Of a DNA stretch of 64,000 bases, positions 17,797 through 25,715 are shown one piece after another; position 1 is the first letter of the stretch, and each line of letters begins with the position of its first letter. Origin of the DNA: an uncultured Myxococcales bacterium. Lineage in GTDB: Bacteria; Myxococcota_A; UBA9042. Where the stretch lies: NCBI GenBank assembly GCA_903924465.1, contig CAIYBN010000040.1, positions 1-64,000 of the forward strand, given 5' to 3'. The translations under genes and the position numbers were made by a program. The notes below the pieces were generated by a model. That model was not told the origin of the DNA. It searched no databases and saw only the letters and a list, made by a program, of their open reading frames with translations.

Positions 17797-18733
17797 CGCA
17801 CCGCTTTTCGCTCTTCATTCCGTTGTTCTGCTGACTCTCCTGCTGGTCACTGCGTGGCCGACGCGGGCGGCAGCCGACGAGTCCGCGGAGACGACCGTTT
17901 GCGCCGAATCGGTCGTGGGTGAAGAGGGGCAAGCGGATCCAGAACTCGACCGGGCGCTTCGCACCGCCGTACCGCTGATTCTCTCACCGTCCCGCAACTG
18001 GCACTTTGGCCCGGCGAGCGCCGACTGCGACAATGCCGCCCACGTGATGTTTCGCGGCCACCGGCACCCCGACGTGCACTATCTGGTCGAAGTGCAGCTG
18101 CCAGGTCAGCCCACAGCGTCACTTTCCGTCGACGCGCGCTCCGGCATGGGCACGTTTGCCGTCGCCGAAGCGCTGTGTGTCAACGCGCTGTTGTTGCTTG
18201 GCCAGCCGACACGACCGTCGGTGAAGTCGCCGCCCAGTCACGATGTGCGCCTCTGGCTGGGCCCATCCGTGACGGCGGGCACGCAGATCGCCGTGTTCGG
18301 CTCGGAGTTGGGCGTGCTCTGGCTGCCCCATTCGCGGCTGTGGCTCGCGGGCTCTGTCGGGTTTGAGACGTTTGGCAACGGTTCGAACGCGCTAGGCAAG
18401 TACCAGTACAGCGCCATCCAGACGGCCGTCCTGGCGGGTTGGCGCTGGCAATTCGGCCGCCTCGATTTGGCAGCGGGCGCTGGGTTGCGGCACCGCACGT
18501 GGCTTTCTCACCTGCAGACCCTGGCGTTGCACGAACACTTTGACGTGGGCGTGGCGCTGGTCGGCGAACTGCGGGCGTCCGTCCGCTTGTCCCGAGCCCT
18601 GCGCTTGGGTCTGGCCGCGCGGCCATCGCTGGGCGTGGAAGACGTCGTCGTCGCAGCGCCGGGTGAGCCGGAGCTCTTTCGCGTTCCACGGTTCCTGACG
18701 CAATTCGCCTTTGAAGTCGCAATCGACCTGTGA
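17744..18733 (+). CDS. Probable secreted beta-barrel protein, start uncertain
   Basis: The mature part begins after a signal-like stretch (VVLLTLLLVTAW, then TRAAADES near 17880). It ends with barrel-like strands such as LWLAGSVGFETF, TAVLAGWRWQFG and FAFEVAIDL. A possible disulfide-rich N-terminal domain (CAESV, DCDNAAHV, EALCVN) precedes the barrel. No ATG or GTG lies between the upstream frame and the signal. TTG 17744 is the nearest candidate and would overlap the FecR-like gene by 53 bases; a CTG start near 17827 is another. It ends the sigma/anti-sigma operon and could be the regulated envelope product. Confidence 0.65.
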   Translation: MVKNRAPWKSWNAAGPADAPLFALHSVVLLTLLLVTAWPTRAAADESAETTVCAESVVGEEGQADPELDRALRTAVPLILSPSRNWHFGPASADCDNAAHVMFRGHRHPDVHYLVEVQLPGQPTASLSVDARSGMGTFAVAEALCVNALLLLGQPTRPSVKSPPSHDVRLWLGPSVTAGTQIAVFGSELGVLWLPHSRLWLAGSVGFETFGNGSNALGKYQYSAIQTAVLAGWRWQFGRLDLAAGAGLRHRTWLSHLQTLALHEHFDVGVALVGELRASVRLSRALRLGLAARPSLGVEDVVVAAPGEPELFRVPRFLTQFAFEVAIDL

Positions 18734-18805
18734 ATCGCTCGCCCATGTCATCAAGTTGGCTTTGGCACCGTCCAATGCATGCGGACCTTTTCCGGAGGGA
18801 CCTTC

Positions 18806-19054
18806 ATGCAATCGAACCGAATGAAAGCCATTGATACGCTGTGGCAGGAAGCCCGCGCGCTGCGTGCGTGGGCAGATGCCAACTTGCCTGAACGCGAGCG
18901 CCTTGAGCCCTACATGCTGGCAGCGCGCCTGGAAAGGACGGCGCGGGAACTGGCCGAGGAACCGATGTGGCTTCGTGTCGGCGGCAGCGTGACCCATTCG
19001 ACGCGAACGATGCTGAATCAGGCCCAACGCGAATTGAAACGACGCGCTGGCTAG
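18806..19054 (+). CDS. Small helical protein of unknown function (82 aa)
   Basis: ATG 18806 has GGAGGGA a few bases upstream, a strong ribosome site. The protein is soluble and mostly helical, with charged segments DTLWQEARALRAWADANLPE and LAARLERTARELAEE, and lacks cysteines. It ends in a basic KRRAG. Its stop overlaps by four bases the stop of the convergent MscS gene. No family recognised. Confidence 0.65.
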   Translation: MQSNRMKAIDTLWQEARALRAWADANLPERERLEPYMLAARLERTARELAEEPMWLRVGGSVTHSTRTMLNQAQRELKRRAG

Positions 19055-20544
19055 CCGCGCAAACCAAAGAATTCCCGAATTTTACCGAGAATCACCGTGG
19101 TCTGCGACGTCACGTTGGCGGAAAGCGCCGCGCCGGTTTGCGTCGTTGCCAGTTGCGCCTGCCGCGTCGCGAGGATGCCGCTGATCTTCTCCGCCAACTC
19201 GGGCGCCTTGAAGAGCGTTGCCTGAAACTCGCTCTTGCCAACCACCAGCACGGCGCATTCGCTCGTCGCCCGGACGCTCGCGGTGCGCCGCGCTCCGGTC
19301 ATCAAGGACATTTCGCCGAAGAACTTGCCCTTGCCCAAGCGCGCGAGCTCCACAGGCGCACCCTGGGGCGGCTCCAGCACCACAGCGACTTCACCGTGCT
19401 CGACAACAAAGAGCTGATCGCCTTCATCGCCCTGTTTCAGGATACGTTCGCCCGCTGCATACCGCCGCGTGTTCACCTTCTCTGCCAGTTCCTGCAGCAT
19501 GTCGTCGCTCAACACATCGAAGATATCGACGCGGCGCAGATCCTGCAGCCGCCGCGCTACATGCGTCGCCCGCACGGTTTCTCTGCCGTCGACCTCGCGC
19601 GGATACAGGTGAACATCGCGTTGGGCATAAGGAATGTCGATACCCGCGCGACGAAATGCGTACCAAATGCGCTCGCGGACAACGCTGTCCTTGGTGTGGA
19701 TATGCTCGTCCATGTCAGCGAAGTAGCGCAGCCGGTAGCAGGCGCCATCCGGGTCAAATTCCTCAATAATGACTGACGGCTGCATGTCCGTTCGGACGCC
19801 CGGCGCCTCGACAATCGCTTTGAGCAGCGTCTCGCGCACGTGCGCCGGCGAGAATTCGTAAGCGGCGTGAACGCGAATGCTGCGCCGCACCCACGGATGC
19901 GGCTTGGACAAGTTGCGAATCGACGTCTTCGCCAGGACACCGTTGGGAACCACCACGTCGATGCCGTCATTCGTCAGCAATTTCGTGGCACGCCAGTTGA
20001 TCTCGATCACCTTGCCGAGCGGCTCACTGGAGTCCGCCAACTGGACAAAATCGCCGACCTCAAAAGGGCGCTGCGCCTGGATCGACAGGCCAGCGAAGAC
20101 GTTGCCGAGTGTGTCCTGAAGCGAGAGACCGATGACGGCGGTGATGAGCGCAGATCCCGCGAGCAGCGAACTCAGTTCGACGCCTGCGGTGCGCGCGGTC
20201 ACAAAAAGCACCAAAAAATACAGGGCAACTTGCAAAATATCGCGAAAGATCCGCGGGATCGGCAGTTTGAGCTTGCGGGCAAGCAGGCCATCGAGAAAGG
20301 CCAGCGCCGTCGCGTGAGCCGCCGCAGCCCACAGGAAGAAGATCGACGCCGTGCGGATGGGCCCGGTGGGCATCAGCGTGCCGAGCGAGGCGTTCAGCCC
20401 GGCGAAGGCAAAGTAGGCCGCCAGCAGCAGGATGGGCACACGGAGGCGCGAACGTTCGGTGGGCGCCAGCAGGGCCAACGCCGCAACGATGGCGGTCAGA
20501 GTCAGCACGACGCCAGCGATCGCGGCTTGATGGGTGAACAGCAT
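19051..20544 (-). CDS. MscS-type mechanosensitive channel with C-terminal cyclic-nucleotide-binding domain
   Basis: 497 residues. Several N-terminal membrane helices precede the MscS pore and beta domain (SALITAVIGLSLQDTLGNVF, FEVGDFVQL, GIDVVVPNGVL). After the vestibule region comes a cNMP-binding domain from about residue 350 (GERILKQGDEGDQLFVVEHG, GKFFGEMSLMTGARRTASVR). The FGEMSL...RRTASV stretch is the phosphate-binding cassette. It probably releases osmolytes under membrane tension with gating tuned by cAMP or cGMP. ATG 20544 (MLFTHQAA) was chosen; the frame runs 30 codons further upstream without a better ribosome site. Confidence 0.92.
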   Translation of the reverse strand: MLFTHQAAIAGVVLTLTAIVAALALLAPTERSRLRVPILLLAAYFAFAGLNASLGTLMPTGPIRTASIFFLWAAAAHATALAFLDGLLARKLKLPIPRIFRDILQVALYFLVLFVTARTAGVELSSLLAGSALITAVIGLSLQDTLGNVFAGLSIQAQRPFEVGDFVQLADSSEPLGKVIEINWRATKLLTNDGIDVVVPNGVLAKTSIRNLSKPHPWVRRSIRVHAAYEFSPAHVRETLLKAIVEAPGVRTDMQPSVIIEEFDPDGACYRLRYFADMDEHIHTKDSVVRERIWYAFRRAGIDIPYAQRDVHLYPREVDGRETVRATHVARRLQDLRRVDIFDVLSDDMLQELAEKVNTRRYAAGERILKQGDEGDQLFVVEHGEVAVVLEPPQGAPVELARLGKGKFFGEMSLMTGARRTASVRATSECAVLVVGKSEFQATLFKAPELAEKISGILATRQAQLATTQTGAALSANVTSQTTVILGKIREFFGLRG

Positions 20545-20793
20545 CTTGTCCAAGCGATCCTCGTTCGTTTGGACCGCGCGAGGGCAGTCGACGTGATGCG
20601 CAACGCTAGCCGCAGCGTGGGCGTGTGTAAACACCCGATTCGCCGGTTCGGGAATTGTCTGTTATGTTGGCGGGTTGGCCAAGCGCGATGATCGATCGCA
20701 CGAAGGGACTTGCGCGCGGCGCAATTTATGCTTACTTCTCGCGTCGCGCCTGCGGGTTCACACGCGCCATTTTGACGTTTCAGGAGGCTGCTC

Positions 20794-22200
20794 ATGAAGA
20801 AGGAACAAGTCATCATCACGCTGATGGCCGCCTTCATTGCCGGTTACGTGTGGGGTCGTCAGGCCATCAAGTCCAGCCCGGCGGGCGCCGCGCTCGTCGC
20901 CGCGCAAGCTGCCCCAGCGGGCTCAGAGACGCCCCCGCCGACGGCTGAACCTGCTGCAGCTGCAGCGCCAGCCTCAGTTCCGTCGCCGTCGCCGGCCCCA
21001 GTTTCCCAAGCAGCGCCGCCCGCTCAGCCGGCCCAGAACAATGCGCCCGCGGATCCAAACCAGATCTGGCGCGTGACGATCGACCCGGCCGATGGCCGCA
21101 AAGGGCCCGATAGCGCGCTCGTCAAGGTCGTTGTCTTTGGCGCGTTCGGCAATCAGGAGACCGTGGATTTCGCGCCAGCGCTGAACGACGTGATCAAGAC
21201 TTTTGGCGACAAGGTGCAAATTCGCTTCAAGCACAAGGTGATTCCCGCGCCGCACCCGGATTCGCAGATGGCGGCCGAGGCGTCGCTGGCGTGCCAGGCG
21301 CAGGGCAAGTTCTGGCCGTTCTTCCAGGCGGCGATCAAGTCGACGGCGATCAGCCGTTCGGCGGTGGAAGATGCGGCAAAGGCTGCGGGCTGCGATGTGG
21401 CCAAGATGAACGCCGATCTGGCGAGCGGCAAATGGCGCGGTCAAGCGCTCAAGGACAGCCTGCTGGCCAACGAGGTCGCGGCACACAGCTATCCGAACAT
21501 CATGGTGAACGGCGTGCGCCTGGCCCCGCCGAAGACCTGGGACCATCTGAAGCCGCTCATCGAGGAGCAGTTGAAGAAGGCGGAAGAGAAGGTGAAAGGC
21601 GGTACGCCGGCGGCGAAGATCTACGAGGAAGCGATCAAAGGCGGCAAATTCTTTGAGCAGACTGCCGGACCTGCGGTCAAAGTCGCGACCGACGGCAGCC
21701 CGATTCTCGGCAAGGCGTCGGCCAAGATCGAAGTCGAGGTTTTCGAGGACTTTCAGTGCCCGTTCTGCTCCAAAATCGCTCCAAGTATCAAAGAGTTCCA
21801 GAAGCGCTTCCCGGACGACGTGAAGATTGTCTACAAGCACATGCCGCTGACCGACATTCACGATCACGCGCAGCAGGCCGCAGAAGCGTCGATGGCCGCG
21901 CAGGCGCAGGGCAAATTTTGGGAATATCACGATATTTTGTTCGCCAACCAGAGCGCATTGGACGCCAGCAATCTGGAGACCTACGCGCAGCAAGCAGGCC
22001 TCGACGTCGCGAAATTCAAAGCCGATCTGGCCAAGGGCGTGGGTCGCGACATCATTTCGCGCGACGCCAATGAAGGCCACCAAGCGGGTGTTTCGGGCAC
22101 GCCGAGCGTGTTCATCAATGGTCTGAAGTACCAAGGGCCCAAGGGCTATCCGCCGGAAGGTCTGGAAGCCGTGGCGCGGGCCTACCTCGGTCTCAAGTAG
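20794..22200 (+). CDS. Tandem DsbA-like thioredoxin-fold protein, first domain lacks the CxxC
   Basis: 468 residues, preceded by AGGAGG. An N-terminal membrane anchor (VIITLMAAFIAGYVWG) and a long Ala/Pro linker lead to two thioredoxin-fold domains. The second (about 300-468) keeps FEDFQCPFCSKI and the cis-Pro segment SGTPSVFING, so it is a DsbA-type disulfide oxidoreductase. In the first (about 105-265) the active-site position reads VVVFGAFGNQETVDF with no cysteine, though the rest of the fold and an ASLACQAQGKFW segment match the second copy (ASMAAQAQGKFW). The first copy may act as a substrate-holding or dimerisation domain. It faces the periplasm. Confidence 0.9.
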   Translation: MKKEQVIITLMAAFIAGYVWGRQAIKSSPAGAALVAAQAAPAGSETPPPTAEPAAAAAPASVPSPSPAPVSQAAPPAQPAQNNAPADPNQIWRVTIDPADGRKGPDSALVKVVVFGAFGNQETVDFAPALNDVIKTFGDKVQIRFKHKVIPAPHPDSQMAAEASLACQAQGKFWPFFQAAIKSTAISRSAVEDAAKAAGCDVAKMNADLASGKWRGQALKDSLLANEVAAHSYPNIMVNGVRLAPPKTWDHLKPLIEEQLKKAEEKVKGGTPAAKIYEEAIKGGKFFEQTAGPAVKVATDGSPILGKASAKIEVEVFEDFQCPFCSKIAPSIKEFQKRFPDDVKIVYKHMPLTDIHDHAQQAAEASMAAQAQGKFWEYHDILFANQSALDASNLETYAQQAGLDVAKFKADLAKGVGRDIISRDANEGHQAGVSGTPSVFINGLKYQGPKGYPPEGLEAVARAYLGLK

Positions 22201-22203
22201 CCA

Positions 22204-22863
22204 TCACGTCGGCTTGTACAGCCCGTCCGCGTTCGCGCCCAACAACCCAGCGTCGTAGAGCTTTTTGTCCACGGGCGACAGCCGCGCGATCATCGCCGGC
22301 GTCAGGATCTGCGCGTGCTTGACCGCGTCCAGGTGTTCGGCGATGCGTTCCAGCCCAGCGTCCTCCGACATCCAACCCAGTTGGTCGAATTTGCGCAGGT
22401 CGACAGCGCCAGAGAATTCGCGCAAAGCCTTGTCGCCATTCAAGTTGTAGTAAAAATCGAAGTAGCTCATCACCAGTTCGCGCAGTGACCGGTACACCGG
22501 CTCGCGATAGCGCAGCACCGTCGTGTTGGACTTGGCGATGGCGCCCCAGTGGCGGTCAATTTGGAAGATCGCGATCACGTGGTCGTCGTCGTTGTGCGCG
22601 CGCATGTCCAGGATGAGCGGCGGCTGGCCCAAACGGCGGAGTGCGGCGGCGGCAAACAGCGCGCCGTCAAAACAGTGGGCACGGCGATCGCGGAGCGAGG
22701 ACAGCGGCGAACGGTAGATCGCTTCTGTCGAGTACGGGATCGCGTCCAGAAACATCTGGATTTGCCAAGGATTGTTGAGTCCGGCCAGCGTTTCCAGCGC
22801 CACGTCAGGCCATTCGGCCGTCAACATGGAGAAATCCAGTTCAGTAGCAGGTTTGCGGGGCAT
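22204..22863 (-). CDS. Transglutaminase-like cysteine protein
   Basis: 219 residues, cytoplasmic by lack of a signal. A transglutaminase-like core is suggested by the Cys in RRAHCFDGALFAAAALRRLG, the His in DDDHVIAIFQ and the following KSNTTVLRYREPVYRSLREL. AAGGAGA precedes the ATG. Such domains act as peptidases, amidases or crosslinking enzymes; the substrate is unknown. The gene converges on the DsbA-like gene with three bases between, and is divergent from the HlyIII gene. Confidence 0.75.
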   Translation of the reverse strand: MPRKPATELDFSMLTAEWPDVALETLAGLNNPWQIQMFLDAIPYSTEAIYRSPLSSLRDRRAHCFDGALFAAAALRRLGQPPLILDMRAHNDDDHVIAIFQIDRHWGAIAKSNTTVLRYREPVYRSLRELVMSYFDFYYNLNGDKALREFSGAVDLRKFDQLGWMSEDAGLERIAEHLDAVKHAQILTPAMIARLSPVDKKLYDAGLLGANADGLYKPT

Positions 22864-22989
22864 GAGCGTCTCCTTGCAGGGGAGGCGGGGAGATAGCGGT
22901 CCCGCAGCGGGCTGTCAACCTGTCCGGCCATGCTGGACGGCAGCGTTGCGACAGGGCAAGGTAACCCACGTCTTGTTCGGGAGTTGCCG

Positions 22990-23661
22990 ATGCCCGTCTC
23001 CGTTCCGTCCACGCTTGGGATCGCCGCCAAGGTCAAGCCATTGTTGCGCGGCGTGTCGCATCAGGTCGCGTTCTATCTGGCCCTCGTCGTCGGCGCGGCA
23101 CTGACCGCGCTCGCCGCGCCCGGCGCGCCAACGTGGTGCGCGTTGGTCTACAGCATCTGTCTTGCCGCGCTATTCGGCATCAGCAGCGCCTACCACCGAC
23201 CGACCTGGACGCCCGTCGCCCGCCAGCGCATGCGCCGCCTCGACCACGCCGGCATCTTCCTCATGATCGCCGGCAATTTCACGCCGATTTGCGTCCTCGC
23301 CGTCGGTGGCGACAAGGGCCTTCACCTCCTGCTGGCCATCTGGATTGGCACGGCGTTGGGCATTTTCCAGTCGATCATGTGGGTCAACGCGCCCAAGTGG
23401 TTGTTTGCCCTGCTCTGCGTGGTGTTCAGCTGGGCCGTCATGGGCGCGTGGCCAGCGGTCCACGCCGGAATCGGCGACCGCGGCGCGTGGCTCTTCCTCG
23501 GCGGCGGCGTGATGTACACGCTCGGCGCGGTCGTCTATGCCATCAAACGCCCGGATCCGTTCCCTGCAACGTTTGGCTACCACGAAATCTTTCACGCGCT
23601 GGTCATCGCCGCCGCCTTCTGTCATTTCTTCATCGTGCGCAAGCTCGTACTGCCGTCCTGA
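22990..23661 (+). CDS. Hemolysin III / PAQR-family seven-helix membrane protein
   Basis: 223 residues with about seven membrane segments. Family motifs are present: the histidine in ISSAYHRPTW, LDHAGIFLMIAGNFTPICV, and the C-terminal HEIFHALVIAAAFCHFF. These histidines bind zinc in the adiponectin-receptor/HlyIII fold, whose members may hydrolyse lipids such as ceramides. Function in bacteria is unsettled. ATG 22990 is the most likely start; the frame stays open 20 codons further. Confidence 0.92.
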   Translation: MPVSVPSTLGIAAKVKPLLRGVSHQVAFYLALVVGAALTALAAPGAPTWCALVYSICLAALFGISSAYHRPTWTPVARQRMRRLDHAGIFLMIAGNFTPICVLAVGGDKGLHLLLAIWIGTALGIFQSIMWVNAPKWLFALLCVVFSWAVMGAWPAVHAGIGDRGAWLFLGGGVMYTLGAVVYAIKRPDPFPATFGYHEIFHALVIAAAFCHFFIVRKLVLPS

Positions 23662-23692
23662 CCTTGCCCATCCTGCTGGCGTGAGCTACGAA

Positions 23693-24760
23693 ATGCCCGA
23701 TTTGACTGACCAAGGCGGCCCTGTACGGCCGGGCGAAGCGCTCGATGCGGCGGCTGTGACCGCTTGGCTGGCGACGCACCTGCCGGATCTACAGGGCCTG
23801 CCGGAAGTGACGCAGTTTGCAGGCGGCGCTTCCAACTGGACGTACCGCCTGCGCTATCCGCATCACGACCTGATCCTGCGCCGGCCACCCGCGGGGACGC
23901 GTGCAAAGTCGGCGCACGACATGGCGCGGGAATTTCACGTTCAACAGGCGCTCAAGCCGGTGTTTCCGTGGGTGCCCACGATGGTCGCGCTCTGCACCGA
24001 TGAGGCGATTCTGGGCGTGCAGTTCTACGTCATGCAGCGCATTCCCGGGCTGATTCTGCGCGGCCGGCTGCCCGCGACGCTTCGCCTCGATCCGCATCAG
24101 GCGCGGCAGCTGTGCCTGAATTGGGTGGACAAGCTGGCGGAATTGCACGCAGTCGACGTCCGGACGCCCGGGCTGGCGGAGCTGGGCAAGGGTACAGGCT
24201 ACTGTCAGCGGCAGATTGCCGGCTGGTCGGATCGCTACGAAAAGGCGCGCACATGGAACGTGCCGTCGTATGCGGGTGTGCGCGCGTGGCTGCACGAACA
24301 CACGCCCGCGGACGTGGCGACCTGCGTGATTCACGGTGACTGGCGACTGGACAACACCGTGCTGGATCCGGCTGATCCCACGCGCATTCTCGGCGTGCTG
24401 GATTGGGAAATGGCGACGCTGGGCGATCCGCTGATGGATCTGGGCAACGCCCTGGCGTACTGGGTCCAAGCCGACGACGGCTTCCTGATGCGCACCACGC
24501 GGCGCCAGCCGTCGCATCTCCCGGGCATGCTGACGCGGCAGGAGGTCGTTGCACGCTACTTGCAACGCACCGGCCGCACGGTCGACAACTGGGCATTTTA
24601 CGAGGTTTATGGGCTCTTTCGCCTCGCGGTCATCGCCCAGCAGATCTATTACCGCTACCACCACAAGCAGACGCGCAATCCGGCGTTTCGAACCTTCTGG
24701 ATTCTCATCCACTACTTGCACTGGCGCTGCCGTTCCGTCATCGCCCGCGGCCACAGCTAG
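23693..24760 (+). CDS. Phosphotransferase (APH/ACAD10-type kinase fold)
   Basis: 355 residues. A nucleotide-binding N-lobe (TQFAGGASNWTYRLRY, DLILRRPP) precedes the catalytic loop HGDWRLDNTVLD and the metal-binding LDWEMATLGDPLMDL. This is the aminoglycoside-phosphotransferase fold and resembles bacterial homologues of the ACAD10/11 N-terminus, linked to hydroxyacyl-CoA or lipid metabolism. ATG 23693 begins MPDLTDQG; GTG 23681 is an alternative. Fourteen bases separate it from the SDR gene, so the two are likely cotranscribed. Confidence 0.9.
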   Translation: MPDLTDQGGPVRPGEALDAAAVTAWLATHLPDLQGLPEVTQFAGGASNWTYRLRYPHHDLILRRPPAGTRAKSAHDMAREFHVQQALKPVFPWVPTMVALCTDEAILGVQFYVMQRIPGLILRGRLPATLRLDPHQARQLCLNWVDKLAELHAVDVRTPGLAELGKGTGYCQRQIAGWSDRYEKARTWNVPSYAGVRAWLHEHTPADVATCVIHGDWRLDNTVLDPADPTRILGVLDWEMATLGDPLMDLGNALAYWVQADDGFLMRTTRRQPSHLPGMLTRQEVVARYLQRTGRTVDNWAFYEVYGLFRLAVIAQQIYYRYHHKQTRNPAFRTFWILIHYLHWRCRSVIARGHS

Positions 24761-24774
24761 CCTTGGAGCCACTC

Positions 24775-25521
24775 ATGCGCAAGACCATTCTCATCACCGG
24801 CGCGAGCTCTGGCTTGGGCGAAGGCCTGGCGCGGGAATGTGCGGCGCACGGTCGCAATCTGGCGCTGTGTGCGCGGCGTACGGACCGCCTGGAACAGCTG
24901 CGAACCGAGCTGCTCGGGCAATTTCCGGGCGTGACGATTTCCGTGCGGGCGTTGGACGTCAACGACCACGCCCAAGTGTTCGCAGTGTTTGACGCCTTCG
25001 CCGCGGAGTTCGGCACCATCGACCGGATCATCGTCAACGCCGGTGTGGGCGATGGACGACGCATCGGCACCGGCAAATTCGCGATCAACCTGCTGACGGC
25101 GCAGACCAATTTTGTTGCCGCATTGGCGCAATGCGAAGCAGCTGTCGGCATCTTTCGGCGCCAGAAGCACGGGCACTTGGTGACGATTTCGTCCGTGAGC
25201 GCGATGCGCGGCTTGCCCAAGCACCTGACGACGTACGCGGCGACGAAAGCGGGACTTGCGACGCTCACGGAGGGCATTCGCGCGGAGCTGCTGCACACGC
25301 CGATTCGGGTCACAACGATCTACCCGGGCTACATCTACACGGAGCTGAACGCTGGCGCCAAGAACCTGCCGTTCGTGGTGGACGCGGCGACGGGCTGTCG
25401 GCAGCTGTTTGCGGCGATCGAGCGCGAGCCTGCGAAGGCGTGTGTGCCCGCGTGGCCCTGGACCGTGGTCGGCTTGGCGATGCGCTGGCTGCCGCTGAAA
25501 TGGGTGGCGCGGCTGACCTGA
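24775..25521 (+). CDS. Short-chain dehydrogenase/reductase
   Basis: 248 residues. The Rossmann motif TGASSGLG is near the N-terminus, NAG marks strand beta-4, and the catalytic set is Ser in TISSVSAMRG with YAATK. The TGASSGLG variant and a basic RRTDR after beta-2 favour NADP(H). The C-terminal end (PLKWVARLT) is hydrophobic and could touch the membrane. GGAG precedes the ATG. With the kinase-fold neighbour it may act on a lipid or acyl alcohol; the substrate is unknown. Confidence 0.92.
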   Translation: MRKTILITGASSGLGEGLARECAAHGRNLALCARRTDRLEQLRTELLGQFPGVTISVRALDVNDHAQVFAVFDAFAAEFGTIDRIIVNAGVGDGRRIGTGKFAINLLTAQTNFVAALAQCEAAVGIFRRQKHGHLVTISSVSAMRGLPKHLTTYAATKAGLATLTEGIRAELLHTPIRVTTIYPGYIYTELNAGAKNLPFVVDAATGCRQLFAAIEREPAKACVPAWPWTVVGLAMRWLPLKWVARLT

Positions 25522-25641
25522 GCATTGGATCGCGCCAACGCACTGGGTCGTAAATAGCCAGTGGTTTGGCAGATTTGAGAATTTGTGTCACTGGCTTCAC
25601 ATTCCCTTGACACGCCTGCCGGGCATTCGGAAGGTGAAGGT

Positions 25642-25686
25642 GCAGGCTGGTTGCTGAGCCAACTGCGGGAATCAAGTCCAGCCTGC
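25642..25686 (+). other. Inverted repeat in the leader of the Cys-rich lipoprotein gene
   Basis: GCAGGCTGG at 25642-25650 is an exact inverted match to CCAGCCTGC at 25678-25686. The stem would end 20 bases before the AGGAG ribosome site of the next gene. It could be a regulatory leader hairpin or an operator. No U-tract follows, so it is not an obvious terminator. Confidence 0.35.
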
Positions 25687-25715
25687 CCGCCTGTGTCCCC
25701 TTTCCAGGAGTGTTC

